From positions 62,001 through 126,000 of the forward strand of contig MU623410.1 of assembly GCA_025201765.1 (NCBI GenBank): 64,000 bases of DNA. Direction: 5' to 3'. Positions 1 to 11,691 of the stretch are shown piece after piece. Under the pieces are notes generated by a model. It worked only from the letters and a program-made list of their open reading frames with translations, was not told the DNA's origin and did not search any database. The DNA comes from Daldinia sp. FL1419 (Eukaryota > Ascomycota > Sordariomycetes > Xylariales > Hypoxylaceae). Both the position numbers and the translations under genes were made by a program. How positions within the stretch are numbered: the first letter of the stretch is position 1; every line of letters starts with the position of its first letter.

Positions 1-2045
1 CCACTAGTGACTTGATTAACTCCGTAGACAATCTCTTCAGCAAGCTTGCCTCCTAGGCACATATCTATCCTAGCAAGGTAATTGCTAATGGTGTAAGAGT
101 ACTTGTCCATTTCGGGAAGAGAGGCTGTGTGACCCAGTGAGTGTGCACGAGGGAGAACAGTAACCTTGTACAAGCTCGAACCAGAGCCTTTAGTCAAAAG
201 GCTAACAAGCGCGTGGCCAGCCTCGTGATAAGCCGTCATTTCTTTTTCTTCTGCGCTTATAACCATAGTTCTTCGTTCGGCACCCATGATAACTCTGTCC
301 TTGGCCCAATCAAAATCTTCTTTCCTAACCGAGGCAGCCTTCGCCTTGCTTGCATGTACAGCAGCTTGGTTGACAATATTTTCCAGCTCGGCGCCTGACA
401 GACCAGAGGTACCTAGAGCGATAGCCTGAAGATCAACGTCCCCAGCAGCCTTGATCTTCTTCGAGTGGTATTTAAGGATAGCAAGTCGTCCACGGACATC
501 GGGCAGGTCGACAACGACGTGACGGTCAAAACGACCTGGTCGCGTAAGAGCCTTGTCGAGTAACTCTGGGAAGTTAGTAGCACCGATGATAATAACACCG
601 CTGGTTTGGTCGAATCCATCAAGTTCGGTAAGAAGCTGGTTCAGAGTCTGCTTCACATACGCCGCGTCGCGCGCATTCCTACGGCCTCCAATGGCATCGA
701 GTTCATCGATAAAAACAATGGCGGGTGACTTAGACTTGGCAGCTGCGAAGAGATCTCGGACTCTCTTTGCACCAACACCAACATAGACCTCGTCAAACTC
801 ACTACCAGACATGTAGAAGAATGGGACACCGGCCTCACCGGCGACTGCCCTTGCGAGAAGTGTTTTTCCAGTACCGGGTGGCCCAACCAACAGAATACCT
901 TTAGGGAGCTTGCCACCTAGCTGAGAGAATTTGTCGGGGTTGCGCAAAAACTCGACCATTTCTTGCAATTCCTCTTTAGCTTCGTCGGCGCCGTGTACAT
1001 CCGAAAATCGTGTCTTTTGATGTTCCGCTTTGACTTCGCTCTCGACTCTACCTCCAGGTCGCTTTAGAACACTCAAGGCATCGATAAGCATAGTAACAAC
1101 GACTAAACTAAGATAGGTGAAGAGACAAAACCAGAGGAGAAATTTAACCCAGCGAAAGACGCTACCGCCTAGAGTCTCGTCGACTACAACGTGGAGAGGA
1201 CCATCCTTGCCACCAGTAGCCTGGCCACCCTTGGAGACAGCCAGGTTACCACCGCGAGATCGAGCAGCTAGAGCCTGAGTGACAGCTTGGATTTGAGTAG
1301 CGGTAAGATCCCCAGGTAGATTCTTGACAGTTTGGTTGATATCCTCGTCCTGAATTCCCTGGCCACCGTTCGGAGCTAACATGTTGAGGGCCTTATGATA
1401 CGCCTCAGTCGCTGCGGCGTTTGCTGCAAAGCGTCCAGACTGGTATCTCTCAATGATAATAGCAGGCATATTAGCTCTCAACAGGGCCTGGTAGAATGCG
1501 TTCTGGGCAGTAGCACTGGTCGGGTTTCTATTGGCTGATTCTTCCATATGAGCGAGCAAGTTCCTAGATAATCCACCAGTCTGAAAAGATCGTCGTTGGG
1601 GCAGATTCATCTTCATTAACCGGTTCGGGAATACACGTGGAGCAGTAGACATAGACATAGAGCGGAGCGATAGATATTGCGGATATAGACGATGCACTAC
1701 CGGATTCGCCGCAATGAGTGCAGTGCGATGCATACTCGAAATCGAGGAACGAATATCGAAGGGGGCGGGAATGGTCTTGATAGAGGGGGTAGGCATTAGA
1801 CGGGCATCGTTTTGAGCATCGCGAAGGAATTCGGGAAGCTCAAACTTGGTAATAACCGGAGAAGGCTTGGACTGGACATGCGTTTGTTGAAGGGTCGAGT
1901 CGACTTTTCGGGATCGAGGTAAGTTCGGGTTCAAAGGCGGCAGCGCCGGCGCTCGGAATGGTACCATCAACGTGTTCAATATTGAAGGCCATAAATCCGT
2001 CGTCGCCGCCGCGATACTCGGCAGAGCTGACGTCTGAAACGCCAT
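1..2045 (-). CDS. YME1: Mitochondrial i-AAA protease YME1 (C-terminus beyond left edge)
   Basis: ATP-dependent zinc metalloprotease of the inner mitochondrial membrane, FtsH/M41 family, which degrades misfolded or surplus membrane proteins from the intermembrane-space side. One open frame of 681 codons starts at the ATG ending the window's first minus-strand gene and runs off the left edge without a stop. Visible in order: a basic, Ser/Pro-rich presequence; one hydrophobic segment at about residues 302-322, as expected for the single-pass i-AAA type; the FSDVHGADEAKEEL entry to the AAA domain; Walker A GPPGTGKT at 388-395; Walker B IVFIDELDAIGG near 443; the second region of homology with TRPGRFDRHV; and the protease motif HEAGH at 607-611. 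The remaining C-terminal part of the peptidase domain is missing only because the window ends. No intron is needed. The family assignment is very secure; i-AAA rather than m-AAA rests on the single membrane segment. Confidence 0.95.
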   Translation of the reverse strand, partial: MAFQTSALPSIAAATTDLWPSILNTLMVPFRAPALPPLNPNLPRSRKVDSTLQQTHVQSKPSPVITKFELPEFLRDAQNDARLMPTPSIKTIPAPFDIRSSISSMHRTALIAANPVVHRLYPQYLSLRSMSMSTAPRVFPNRLMKMNLPQRRSFQTGGLSRNLLAHMEESANRNPTSATAQNAFYQALLRANMPAIIIERYQSGRFAANAAATEAYHKALNMLAPNGGQGIQDEDINQTVKNLPGDLTATQIQAVTQALAARSRGGNLAVSKGGQATGGKDGPLHVVVDETLGGSVFRWVKFLLWFCLFTYLSLVVVTMLIDALSVLKRPGGRVESEVKAEHQKTRFSDVHGADEAKEELQEMVEFLRNPDKFSQLGGKLPKGILLVGPPGTGKTLLARAVAGEAGVPFFYMSGSEFDEVYVGVGAKRVRDLFAAAKSKSPAIVFIDELDAIGGRRNARDAAYVKQTLNQLLTELDGFDQTSGVIIIGATNFPELLDKALTRPGRFDRHVVVDLPDVRGRLAILKYHSKKIKAAGDVDLQAIALGTSGLSGAELENIVNQAAVHASKAKAASVRKEDFDWAKDRVIMGAERRTMVISAEEKEMTAYHEAGHALVSLLTKGSGSSLYKVTVLPRAHSLGHTASLPEMDKYSYTISNYLARIDMCLGGKLAEEIVYGVNQVTS

Positions 2046-2961
2046 GGCGACTTGGCTCAAGTACGCGCTTGGTCAGTCAGTGTTGGCAGAATAACAGTTC
2101 TTCGCATTGACGTATTGGATAAAAGTTGAACGTAATATGCGCAAGAAATCGGTGGAGATGTTTGAAAATGTAAAGAGGTAGAGAGAGTAGACCCGTCACG
2201 AATTCGCAATGTAAAATTTACCCTTTTGGAGGAATGTACCCAAATAGAAACGAATCTAAGGAAAGAGAAGAGCGACTAGCTTCGGATTGGTGACTGGAGA
2301 AGAGGCGGCATTCTCCTCAAACGGGAATTGCGAAGCCTTTGGTCGTAGTCACTAGAATTAGAAACTTGAAGGAAATTGCGGCGAATCTCAGGTTTAGTTT
2401 GCGTTAGTGATGTGATCACCGGCAGGTGCTGGGTGGCTGTCCTTACCAATCGGCCGGTATTCGGCGAAAGTTAAGAACCGGATGTGCTTAAAAGCATATT
2501 TTCGTTCAACAATTTGCTCAATTTTGTGTATAAGGCTATCATTATCGTTATCTAGGTACCTTATGTCATCTGCGCAAAGTAAAGCCCTCCTTACGTCCTT
2601 GAATTGTCCTTGAATGTCGTCACAGTTGGATCACCCACGTGGATGCGTCAAAATCAGCGGCTCTGTACTAATAAAGTCACTAAAAATTAGCTTTGATAGT
2701 GGATACCTAGCTCATTATTCCTTTAATATGCGACGCATTTGGCAGGCACAGCACGTTGGCGAGTTGCACAAAGTGAGTGCTCAATATATCACACCAACTT
2801 CAACTTTCATCAATACACCGCAACAAATATCCCACTGATCACAGACGAGTCATGCTTGAATTGCCCAAGATGATGTGTAAGATATGAAGAAGTAGCGATA
2901 CTAATTCTATCCTTCTACTTTGTCCTCGTTTAATCCGCCGTGTCTAGCTCTAATCTAATGT
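2046..2961. other. Intergenic: YME1 promoter and nuc-2 3' region
   Basis: Both flanking genes are on the minus strand, so this stretch carries the 5' side of YME1 and the 3' side of nuc-2. Short open frames on either strand have no start context, splice structure or recognisable protein motif. No repeat or RNA gene seen. Confidence 0.6.
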
Positions 2962-5900
2962 TCAGTCATCCTTGGTCAGTCCCCGACGAATTGCCAGGAC
3001 ATTATCCACGATCACCGCGTCAATACCTTCCTTGACTTGTCGCTACGTGGTGAACAACCGTTAGCCTCTAGATTTTTTTGTCCATACAGGGGCTGTAGTC
3101 AACGGAAAAAAAAAAAAAAAAAAAAACTTACCTGGACTAAAGTAGGATCGTTATTCTGAACACCATAGCTAACGCAGATTAATCCCGTCTGCTTCACCAC
3201 TTTAACCAGCCGGGGGCTATTCACAAATGGCTCTGCGTTGCTTACGATGCCGAGTAGATTCCATCGGCTTGCGAACCTGATAGCTTCCTGAAGACTACTG
3301 GCTCTAATATCGCTAACTTCCTCGCTTCCCGCGTCTGTTAGGAATAGAATAGGGATGCTCGGTTGCTTAAAGCTGAGGCAGAGACATATGTCAGGGTTGA
3401 AGCTACTAAAGATGATGTGACGGTTCTTGGTCAAGTCGTACACCTTATTCAAGACAGTGTCGCAGAACGAGTTGAGCTCGATTGCGTATGTGTCCATATC
3501 CTCTTTCTCGCTCTCGAGTAGCATTGGATACTTCATCTCGATATTGAACCCGACATTCTCTGGAATCTTTTTGAAGAGTTCCTCGAGCGTGGCAAATGGC
3601 GCCTGAACGAAATTACCTCGAGTATTTGCCTTATAGCCCTTCTTCTTAAAGTTGAGCGTGTACTTCATCCGCTCATCGAGGTTATTCTTCACGCCCTTGG
3701 CTAAATCCACAGATAGAGATCTTTGCCTTGGTCCAGGCTCCTTCACACCGTTACCATTAATATCTTCTATCTTTTTCTCGGGGGAGTCCTTTCCAGATCT
3801 TGGTTGAGTTTCATTGTTGATATGAAGGAATTGTTCCAAAGTCAATGTATGAACTGGTGCGTCTATACCAGTCTCGCTCACTAAGAAATCGTGATAAATG
3901 ACAGGTACATGGTCTTTCGTAAGCTGGACATCAAATTCGACATAGTGGGCTCCCAAATTGGCTGCTGCGATGAATGATGAAACTGTGTTCTCACCCAATT
4001 GAAGCGATTTGTTCTCAAGGAAATTTTTGCCAAGACCACGATGTCCAAAGACCATGGTAGAGGATAATTTCTTCCAGTATGTCTGTTGTGAATTGATTTC
4101 CATATTAGGGTGCGAGAAAGGCGTGATAATGAGGAAGTTGAAGTTAACAGCACCAATAACTTCTAAATTTGCACCCAAGATAGGCACGCATACATCGCCT
4201 TGGAGGTTCATTCGCTTGGTTCCAAGCGAAGGGCGGACTGATGATAGCAATGCTACCGCCCGACCAATTTTGTTCTTCTCGTTGCCAGAGTACGTAGGAA
4301 CGATATCGAAGAGTAATCGAACGTTTGAGGCGTCCGAGGTGGTAAATAAGATAGGCTCAGTGGATATGTTTTCGTGTACTGGCAGATCAATAATGGTCGG
4401 TTCTCCTTGTGCTCCCTGTGCCGAAACGACGACAGATAGCGCGGTATCAAGCTGATTCATATGCGCTGCTGTTAGAGGAACACGATCGAGCTTAACAGCC
4501 TCGATATTTCTCCGCATATCCATAGAACCCAAGCTCACCATCACAAGACTGCTATCTTTCAGGTAACGATGACCGAAAGATTTGATTGGTTCGGTAATGC
4601 GCGTGCTGCCGTCTGATTTTCGGTCTTCGAGAGACGACGTTTCTGGAGGTGAGGATGAAACCGGAGCTTGAATGTCCTCTACACCATTCGTGGACGGTGA
4701 ATCAGCTTCATGCTCTGCGAGTAGCTTCGCGATCTTCAGATGCCCTCGCAAAGCTGCGTGCTCCTTGGCAGTCCACCCGAAGGAGTCCGTTTTCCCAACG
4801 TCCGCTCCGGCTTCTACTAGTAGTTGGGCTACGGGGAGATGCCCATCTACAGCCGAAATGTGTAAAGGAGTCCAAGCAAAAGATTTCTCTGTCAATTCCA
4901 AGTTTACCTTTTGCTCGGGTGAGCCCTCAAGGAGGATCTTGACACACTCGACGTGTCCGAATCTAGCAGCAATGTGTAGCGCAGTCTCTCCGGTCTCATC
5001 TTGCCAGTTGATATCGATACCAGCCTCCACAAGCAACCGTACGATGTATACGAAATTCGATTTTGTAGCCAATGCCAGAACAGCGCTAGACTTGGACACC
5101 GATTTTCTACCAGCACCTTCTTTATGAGTCGGGCCTTGCCAGCTCTCCCCCTGCAAAAGACACTTCGTAGTCAAGGGGTGACCGCCAATAACTGCCAGAT
5201 GAAGCGGCGCGTTGCCCTCCTTGTCTTGCCATTTGGGTGCGTCGATTCCATCTTCAACATTAAACTGTCCCCATTCCTGCATCTTTGCCATAACAACTTG
5301 GCAAAGCACTACGATGCCAAATTGCGCCGCATAATGGAGAGGCATGCGACCCAGCGAGTCCCTGGCCATCAAAGCACGGCGCTGCTCTCCTTGAAGGGAA
5401 TCAAGAAGATAGCATAGGATTTGTACCGTCTCGTCATCCTTGCTTAATAATTGTGCTCCAGGGCCATTCCCATTTACTGGCCGTGATGCCGTCGAACCGT
5501 TAGCCTGCGGTGGTGCAACATAGTGGCTGTTAAAATGAGACTTGATTGGAAGGGAGACTGCGTTAGGTTCTAAATCACCAACTTGCGATGATTTACTGCG
5601 TCCGATATGAATGACCAGACGGTGGACGCAGTTGCGCTCATTTATGTCTCCCGGCTCGTCTAGCGTCTTGATCTGCCCTAGTAGATGTGTGATGCATGCC
5701 TTTGATCGAGCGGAAATAGAGCGTTGCAGAAGATTGAGTAGTATCTCCTGCGAAGTCTGTTCAGAGGTCACCAACTTTTCTTTTTCTAAGCTGCTCTGTA
5801 GCGTTGTGACGTCATCCTTGCGAATGGCGGCATCCAGTTGATCGAGAATGGGTTGCGAGACGTTCAACATGGCCTTCGCAGTCACTCTTCCGAGCGAACG

Positions 5901-6602
5901 CACCGAGCGTGCAGACTTATCCGACTTGGCATCGTCAAAGTTCTGCGCGTCTCCGAGTGCTGAAAGCCACTTGTTGATTTCGTTGATCAACCGTACGACA
6001 GTGGTATCCTTGGCGAACGGTTTGGGATCCACCTTGGTCGTAATATATCGCTGCTGAGTAGTTGTGTTGGGTACTTTCTTATCTAGCTTCTTGGTGATCT
6101 TGATGAAACCTCGGCGGTTTATCTCGCCAAACCATTGTAGGTTTCGTAACTGGTTCCTAAGCTCGAGCAGAGCCCCCATAAGCTCTTCGCTCTCCTGGTC
6201 GTCTAATTCCGCGACAACTTCCGGGCTTCTACCATATCTATCTTCGAGGAGTTTGATACGACGATGGGCCTCGGCGAATTTCTTGTTGTAGAATGAATCG
6301 ACATCTTCGAGGTTACGGTCTAGAGCGAAAAAGAACTCTGTGGGTTTAGGTTAGGGGGTGAAACGGGTTTCGACATAGCGTCGAGAAAATAGCCCACCTG
6401 CTAGATCAACATCCTCTCCCGCATTCACAGCATTCGTAGCTGCCTTGATCAACTTCTTTAACCCCTTGTAATCAATGTACGAAGATGCCCACTCGGGGAC
6501 TTGGTTACGAGGTAAACTATAAAATGGTGTAAGCGCTTGTACACGGGACTTAGAGATATCTTCTAAATATGCTAGCAAGCCTTACTTTCTTCCGAACTTC
6601 AT
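2962..6602 (-). CDS. nuc-2: NUC-2/PHO81-type SPX-ankyrin-GDPD phosphate regulator
   Basis: Positive regulator of the phosphate-starvation response; the Neurospora NUC-2 and yeast Pho81 proteins inhibit the cyclin-CDK pair that inactivates the transcription factor. Four exons: 6602-6586, 6516-6398, 6337-3132 and 3042-2962, giving 1140 aa. Splicing joins MKFGR to NLPRNQVPEW, the conserved SPX start, and the last exon restores the tail ending RRGLTKDD. Visible: N-terminal SPX domain (about 1-190); several ankyrin repeats (about 360-590, for example DSLGRMPLHYAAQFG and TGETALHIAARFGHVE); a middle region typical of Pho81/Gde1; and a GDPD-like TIM barrel from about residue 806 (GHRGLGKN, GENT, EFDVQLTKD, IYHDF). 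The first exon is only 17 nt. The last intron starts GTAAG followed directly by a 21-nt T run. The N-terminal exons are supported by conserved residues and consensus splice sites; the call is secure. Confidence 0.95.
3106..3126. repeat. A21 homopolymer inside nuc-2 intron 3
   Basis: Twenty-one consecutive A on the plus strand. Read on the minus strand it is T21 that begins immediately after the GTAAG of the splice donor. Confidence 0.95.
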
Positions 6603-8543
6603 CTTGCGCCTGTCCTTCCTAGAGGTAGATGGCGTATAATAATGGAAATAATAATAAAAAGAAGTGGCGGCTCAGCAGGAAAGATCGAGTGGGAAAACGA
6701 GTTAAATAGAAGTGGACTCTGGTCGAATTGGGAGAAATATGTACTATGATTAACCCGGTGGAGTTGACTGATGTCAAAGAAGATAATCGATTAGCTTGAC
6801 GATATATTCTTACTGTGGCAAACGCCCTCAATGAGGTTACCTTGACTCACTCGCGTCAACTCAAAGTGACAGGTTATGTATAACAGCTGCAAAAAAAGAA
6901 CGGCTGCTAGCAAACGATGCGATTTTTAAGTTACTGGGATAGTAGCGGTCGCTCAGGTTACTCGAAATCAGACGAATAATGTTACCTGGCTCGATAGATA
7001 TTATGAATAGCCTGTCGACTGAATCTCTTGTTGTCGAAGGCCAATATCTAGAGCCATTGACTTTTTACCAAGCTTTAATACTGTCAATCGGGCGTGACAC
7101 TTCTCTCGTATAGGGGGGGTGGCAAAGGTAGGAAACAAAGATTTAGGTCAGGAACAGGACCTTATATAGGGAAAAGTAGGGATTAGTGAATGCTACTTTG
7201 ATAATCTTTTACACCGCAAGGCGTCCCGGCGTCGACGTGTATGCAGCAGTACCTGTACCTATTTATGGTAGAGTCTGGGGAGTAGCAATGCTTGGGAAGT
7301 ACATACGAGAGCTGAACCATAGTAGGAGTAGTAAGAGGTAGGGGGAAGAAGAGAATTGCAGCCGGACCCTTAACCCTTTGAACCTGTCATCTCCAACCAA
7401 GGAACTAAAAACAGCTTGTCCTGTATCTAGTGACGCAGTAAGCTTTAGATCAACCCATCTGAGTCCATTTAAGCTCCGCTTTTTCACATTCCCGGGCGGT
7501 GAAGTTGAATAATTAAGTTTTCTTGTTGGCTCGTGGGAGGTTGTGGGATCTCAAGGGGCCAGTAGATCCTTGCCATGGAGAGACGTGATGTAGATGTAGA
7601 TATTTGATTGGTCAACCGGAAAACACTTACAAGGACACCCACCAATTTACGAACCGCTACAGTGCCCCTAAATACCTAACCTAGGTACGGATCCGTAGTT
7701 ACGGTACCTATAAAGTATATCTTCCGCCCTAAAATTTGCGCTTATACTTGCTGATACAAGCCCGCGGCACTCCACGGAAGTATCCCCCCCGTATATAACG
7801 TACTACGGAGGCTCCGCCATTGTATGCATCTATTAAACCAACTCTAGACTTTTCATCACGATGCAGACATTTTCCGTCAAACTAGCTCCCGTACACGTAA
7901 GTACATACCCAGAATTAAATATCTGCCCGAGAAGGATAAACCGATGAACGATATTTCGCGTGATGCTTCGGACAATGTTACCGTGCCATCTATCGACTTA
8001 TCATGTAAGACAACAATATAAATGCTTTGCACACCTACGAGAATGCGATGAGATGTTTATGCACGCGTTCCATATATCGGCACTAGTACCTACCTACCTA
8101 CCGACCTACCTACCTACCTACGTAGGTATCTTCCAAAAGATAATCCCGCAGACCTACACACCTTATTCACGCACTTAAACATCTCACCTATCCTAGTCGG
8201 CTCTGATGGACAGTGGTCGTACCGCACGAAGAGATGACACGTATATATCGACATCGAAACGAAAACGTACCTCGAATGGTTTAAGTAGTTTTTACTTATT
8301 TAATATCCGGTATCGGGACCGGGGCCGTGGCCGTTGATAGTATGCCGCAAATGAGCGAACATCAAATCAGTCGACGATCAAGTTATACAATATGGAGGTA
8401 ATCTAGGTAGGTATAGCTGTTTTATATACAAGGGGGTGAGGATGGAGGTCTGGCTCAAGAGTCCCTTGATTCTGTGCCAAGCTTCTCCAGGGTCCAATTA
8501 GACCCGCCCCTCCGCTCTGCAGGGCATATCTCATCCTCGCCCC
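6603..8543. other. Intergenic: nuc-2 promoter and 3' flank of the PPR gene
   Basis: About 1.9 kb with no gene I can support. It carries the leader and promoter side of nuc-2 and the downstream side of the next minus-strand gene. Features seen: runs of the ACCT/ACCTA repeat, GC-poor stretches, and near 7861 an ATG followed 36 nt later by a GTAAGT, for which I could not find a continuing exon. Confidence 0.55.
8090..8128. repeat. Tandem ACCT tetramer tract
   Basis: Nearly uninterrupted (ACCT)n ending in ACGTAGGT, so the tract closes on its own inverted copy. It is the longest pure example of the ACCTA/TAGGT motif that is scattered through the non-coding DNA of this window. Confidence 0.85.
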
Positions 8544-11144
8544 TCATCCTAACGCAGACAGGGGGAGAGCGGCGTCCACATTGCTCGGGTGGTCTGGATG
8601 CGGTCTCCCTTTAACGCCCGTGTACGCTCCCGTAGAACTTGAAGGGCTCTTATTTACGTTGCTTGTGTTTCCTGGTACCTCTAATGACGTCTCGCCGACT
8701 ATGGCTGAGGGCCTTACTTGGTGATGTAGATTGGTGCTGATAGCCCGCTGCTCACCCGCAGCAATGACTGTTTTGAAAATGGTTCTTCGTAATTGGTACC
8801 TGTAGAGTTTCTTTAAAGGCATCCTGTAGAAATTCGGGTATTGAAACCTTAGTTTCTTCTGGGTATCGCCGCTAAGGTGAGCAAATAGTGTGGCTCTAAT
8901 CGTGTTTTCAATGTCGGCAAGTTCCTGCTCTAAGCGGCTGATAGGTATGCTGCAATGCGTATCTTGGTGTCCACTGGTGTGTTTCATTCCCGATGCATAG
9001 AAGCTTGTCAGTGTTCTTATAGCTAAGTTTTCGGGATGCCCAGAATCTTGCAGCCTTCTTGATAGAACGGGGTCGGGTAGACTTCGAAGTAGCTGCGACC
9101 TTATATCTTCTTTCGTCATCGAGCCCCAATTGAGTTGAATTCTTTGGATGGCGTTAACAAGGGAGTCATGCCGCTGCTTTTGGTACCAAAAGAAATACTC
9201 CCGTTGATACCAAATGGAAGAATTTTGTTTTGAAGTGAGAATTGAGGATGGATCGAGATCGTAACCCGTCTTGATTTTGAGAATAATAGCCTTCGTTAAA
9301 GCTGTCGTGGCCTTGATTCTTATTTCTAGGTCACGGTATCTTCTTTCAATAGAAACAAGTTCCGCCAGCCTGCTAAAATGAGCGAGAGATCTCACAGCCT
9401 TTCGTCTACTCTGTTGTGCCGAGTCGAGCATGGCAAGAGCTTTATCAAGTCGGTCGCTTAATGGCCCATCCGAATTGATTTCCGCCAACGTGGCCGCACA
9501 TAAATTCGCCGCCTCTTCTATGTCAAGCTCTAACCGGGTAAAGTTGATTAGAGATTTGAGCTCCTGTAGTGTTTGGTTATGAGATTGCGAGACAGGAGTG
9601 AAATTAAACGGAAGTCGGCAGATATCAACTAGAGTTGAGAGGCTCATTATAAGTTGGCGTGAGGTATTAATAGATTCTTCGCGTATGGTATAATCAACCC
9701 AATCCGCAAAGCTGCGTATATTCTTCGCTAACCTCGTTACCAATCGATGCGCCGCAGAGTAGTCGATTGTTGATAAGCACGCTGTAAGGAGTTCCTGGAG
9801 AGCCTGAACCGCGACCGAACCTCCGTAGCGCACGCATGTCACAAAGGCCATGCTAGCATTGCCGAGCTCCCCACAGTATAACCAGCCTTTTATGATGCTA
9901 GTGAATACAGCATCTGTTCGTCGCATTCGTTGCACGTAGGCGTATTTGCGCGAGGCACAATTCTCTATAGCCCATGCTAACCAATCTCTCGTATAGATAG
10001 CTTTCTTATCGATTATTCGAAAATGCAGACCGTCGCCTCTGACGCCCCTCATTCGTTGAATGATATCACGTATACCTTCTTCCTGGTTTATCCCTTGGTA
10101 GTGATTGAGTAGGCATACGGCAGTCTGCTCGGTGGCAGGCCATGTTGTTCTGTGAATATATGAATCAATAACTAACTGCGCAAGATCAGGCCTTTGGATC
10201 CGATTGAAGCCTGCAATTAGGGTATTAAAAGTGTGGATGCTCGGAGGTATACCAACTGTTAAGAGATTGTAACATATCTTAGCTACAATATCCTTAGCAT
10301 TTGAGGCATGGTTGAAGATACGCCGTATGGATTCACCAAGGAGAAATCGAGTCCTCCAGCTGGCATTAGGATCCTCCATAGGCTGATTATAACTTGGATA
10401 GTGGAACGTCTGCAGTATATCCTTTAATTCCTTGTAAACAGCATCGTCCACGCTATTGTCCTGCTCTTTGGTATTTATCCATCGACCCTGGGTACCCCCA
10501 TACGTCAAACTTTGTCGTATGAGCTGGTTTACCAAGTCTACGACTGTAGCCGTAGTCCTTCGGAGTTGTTCAGCAGATTTTGGTTCTCTGAGTGTAGATC
10601 CAGGATCTTGCTCTTCCGCCACGATAGCGGATTCGATGTTTGCCCATTCCAACTGTGCTTGCATCCACGAGGGGCGCGAAATCGGACGACGAGTGATATC
10701 GCATAGAACTCTTAACTCCTGCAAGAGGCTGTTGGTAGCGACCTCCTCTTTCCCCCCCCACCCATTGCCATGACCCCAGGAAGTAACCACTGGGCCGGAA
10801 TCAGGATTTTCGACCTCCCCATCTCGTTGACCAGGCGAATCCCGGACAGCCACGCTACTCAACGCGGCTCTGGCCTTGGTTAGCTTATCATCAAGTTCCT
10901 TCTTCCTCACTTCCTTCCTCCGAGCGTCGATGACGGTCGCCGTGCCAAGTATAGTCGTATAGCAGGCAGTGAATATATCAGCAGCTGCCACTCTCCGCCT
11001 CGAGGCTACGTTCGCGGAATGCCGTACGACCGAACGACCGGAATGGAGGCAGAGTCGACACGGGCACGAAGACTGCGCCTTAACAGCCCTCGAGAACAAC
11101 GAATGCATAACTAAGGCATGTCGACTACGTATACGCGGGCTCAA
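8544..11144 (-). CDS. Pentatricopeptide-repeat (PPR) protein, probably mitochondrial
   Basis: One-exon gene of 866 aa. The N-terminus is rich in Arg, Ser and Ala with few acidic residues (for example LFSRAVKAQSSCPCR), consistent with a mitochondrial presequence. The first Met is used here, but Met13 is a plausible alternative start. A helical-repeat region with PPR character is seen from about residue 300 (HTFNTLIAGFNRIQRPDLAQ), and further degenerate helix pairs follow (FTSIIKGWLYCGELGNASMAF, LTACLSTIDYSAAHRLV). A charged segment near residues 70-90 may form a coiled coil. PPR proteins of this kind bind organellar RNA and act in mitochondrial RNA processing or translation; which transcript this one serves cannot be told from sequence. 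It is divergently oriented to the next gene. The family call rests on repeat pattern, not on a catalytic motif, so confidence is moderate. Confidence 0.7.
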   Translation of the reverse strand: MSPRIRSRHALVMHSLFSRAVKAQSSCPCRLCLHSGRSVVRHSANVASRRRVAAADIFTACYTTILGTATVIDARRKEVRKKELDDKLTKARAALSSVAVRDSPGQRDGEVENPDSGPVVTSWGHGNGWGGKEEVATNSLLQELRVLCDITRRPISRPSWMQAQLEWANIESAIVAEEQDPGSTLREPKSAEQLRRTTATVVDLVNQLIRQSLTYGGTQGRWINTKEQDNSVDDAVYKELKDILQTFHYPSYNQPMEDPNASWRTRFLLGESIRRIFNHASNAKDIVAKICYNLLTVGIPPSIHTFNTLIAGFNRIQRPDLAQLVIDSYIHRTTWPATEQTAVCLLNHYQGINQEEGIRDIIQRMRGVRGDGLHFRIIDKKAIYTRDWLAWAIENCASRKYAYVQRMRRTDAVFTSIIKGWLYCGELGNASMAFVTCVRYGGSVAVQALQELLTACLSTIDYSAAHRLVTRLAKNIRSFADWVDYTIREESINTSRQLIMSLSTLVDICRLPFNFTPVSQSHNQTLQELKSLINFTRLELDIEEAANLCAATLAEINSDGPLSDRLDKALAMLDSAQQSRRKAVRSLAHFSRLAELVSIERRYRDLEIRIKATTALTKAIILKIKTGYDLDPSSILTSKQNSSIWYQREYFFWYQKQRHDSLVNAIQRIQLNWGSMTKEDIRSQLLRSLPDPVLSRRLQDSGHPENLAIRTLTSFYASGMKHTSGHQDTHCSIPISRLEQELADIENTIRATLFAHLSGDTQKKLRFQYPNFYRMPLKKLYRYQLRRTIFKTVIAAGEQRAISTNLHHQVRPSAIVGETSLEVPGNTSNVNKSPSSSTGAYTGVKGRPHPDHPSNVDAALPLSALG

Positions 11145-11691
11145 TTGGCGACAGTAGCGGCACGAGTGGTACTAGGTATCAGTGTTTAGAAATCTCGTCA
11201 ATTGATTTGATGCCGAAATGGGACGATGTTGTGAATGGAGCCCAGAAGCTAAATAATTATAGGCCATTCAAGTAAAAAAATACACATGCATCTAGGAGGA
11301 GTGGGTAGATCGGGTGGGTACCCAAGTACCCAGGTAGGATGTACCTAATCCCACTCTCCAGTGGAGGTCCCCAGGTCCCGGGCTTGAGAGAGAAAAAAAA
11401 AATATAAAAAATAAAAAAGATACCTACTATTACATAGAGACCTAAACTAGGTTAGAAGGTACCTACTTAACTACCTAGGTTAACCGGTTAGGTACTATCT
11501 GAACTGCATACATTCCATGCTTTCCACCTATTAATTAATAGCCAAATTATTTCTTACATGCATATTTCGAGGTTATATTCGTTATTGCTTCTAACCTAGA
11601 ATACTTCTTAGAGTAGTGAGGCTCAATAGCTCAAATCGACCTTCATCTAATATACACAATACTTAGAAACAAGGAAAGAAACTAGGTCACG
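11145..11691. promoter_or_regulatory. Divergent promoter region (PPR gene / UPF0587 gene)
   Basis: 547 bp separate two divergently transcribed genes, so both promoters must lie here. The middle (about 11280-11500) is filled with ACCTA/TAGGT repeats, including several palindromic TACCTAGGTA-like copies, and an A-rich tract near 11390-11420. No classical TATA box is evident. Confidence 0.5.

Noticed and set aside
7861..7930. Possible small gene starting MQTFSVKLAPVH with a GTAAGT donor
   Set aside because: No downstream exon with an acceptor and a continuing coding frame could be found.
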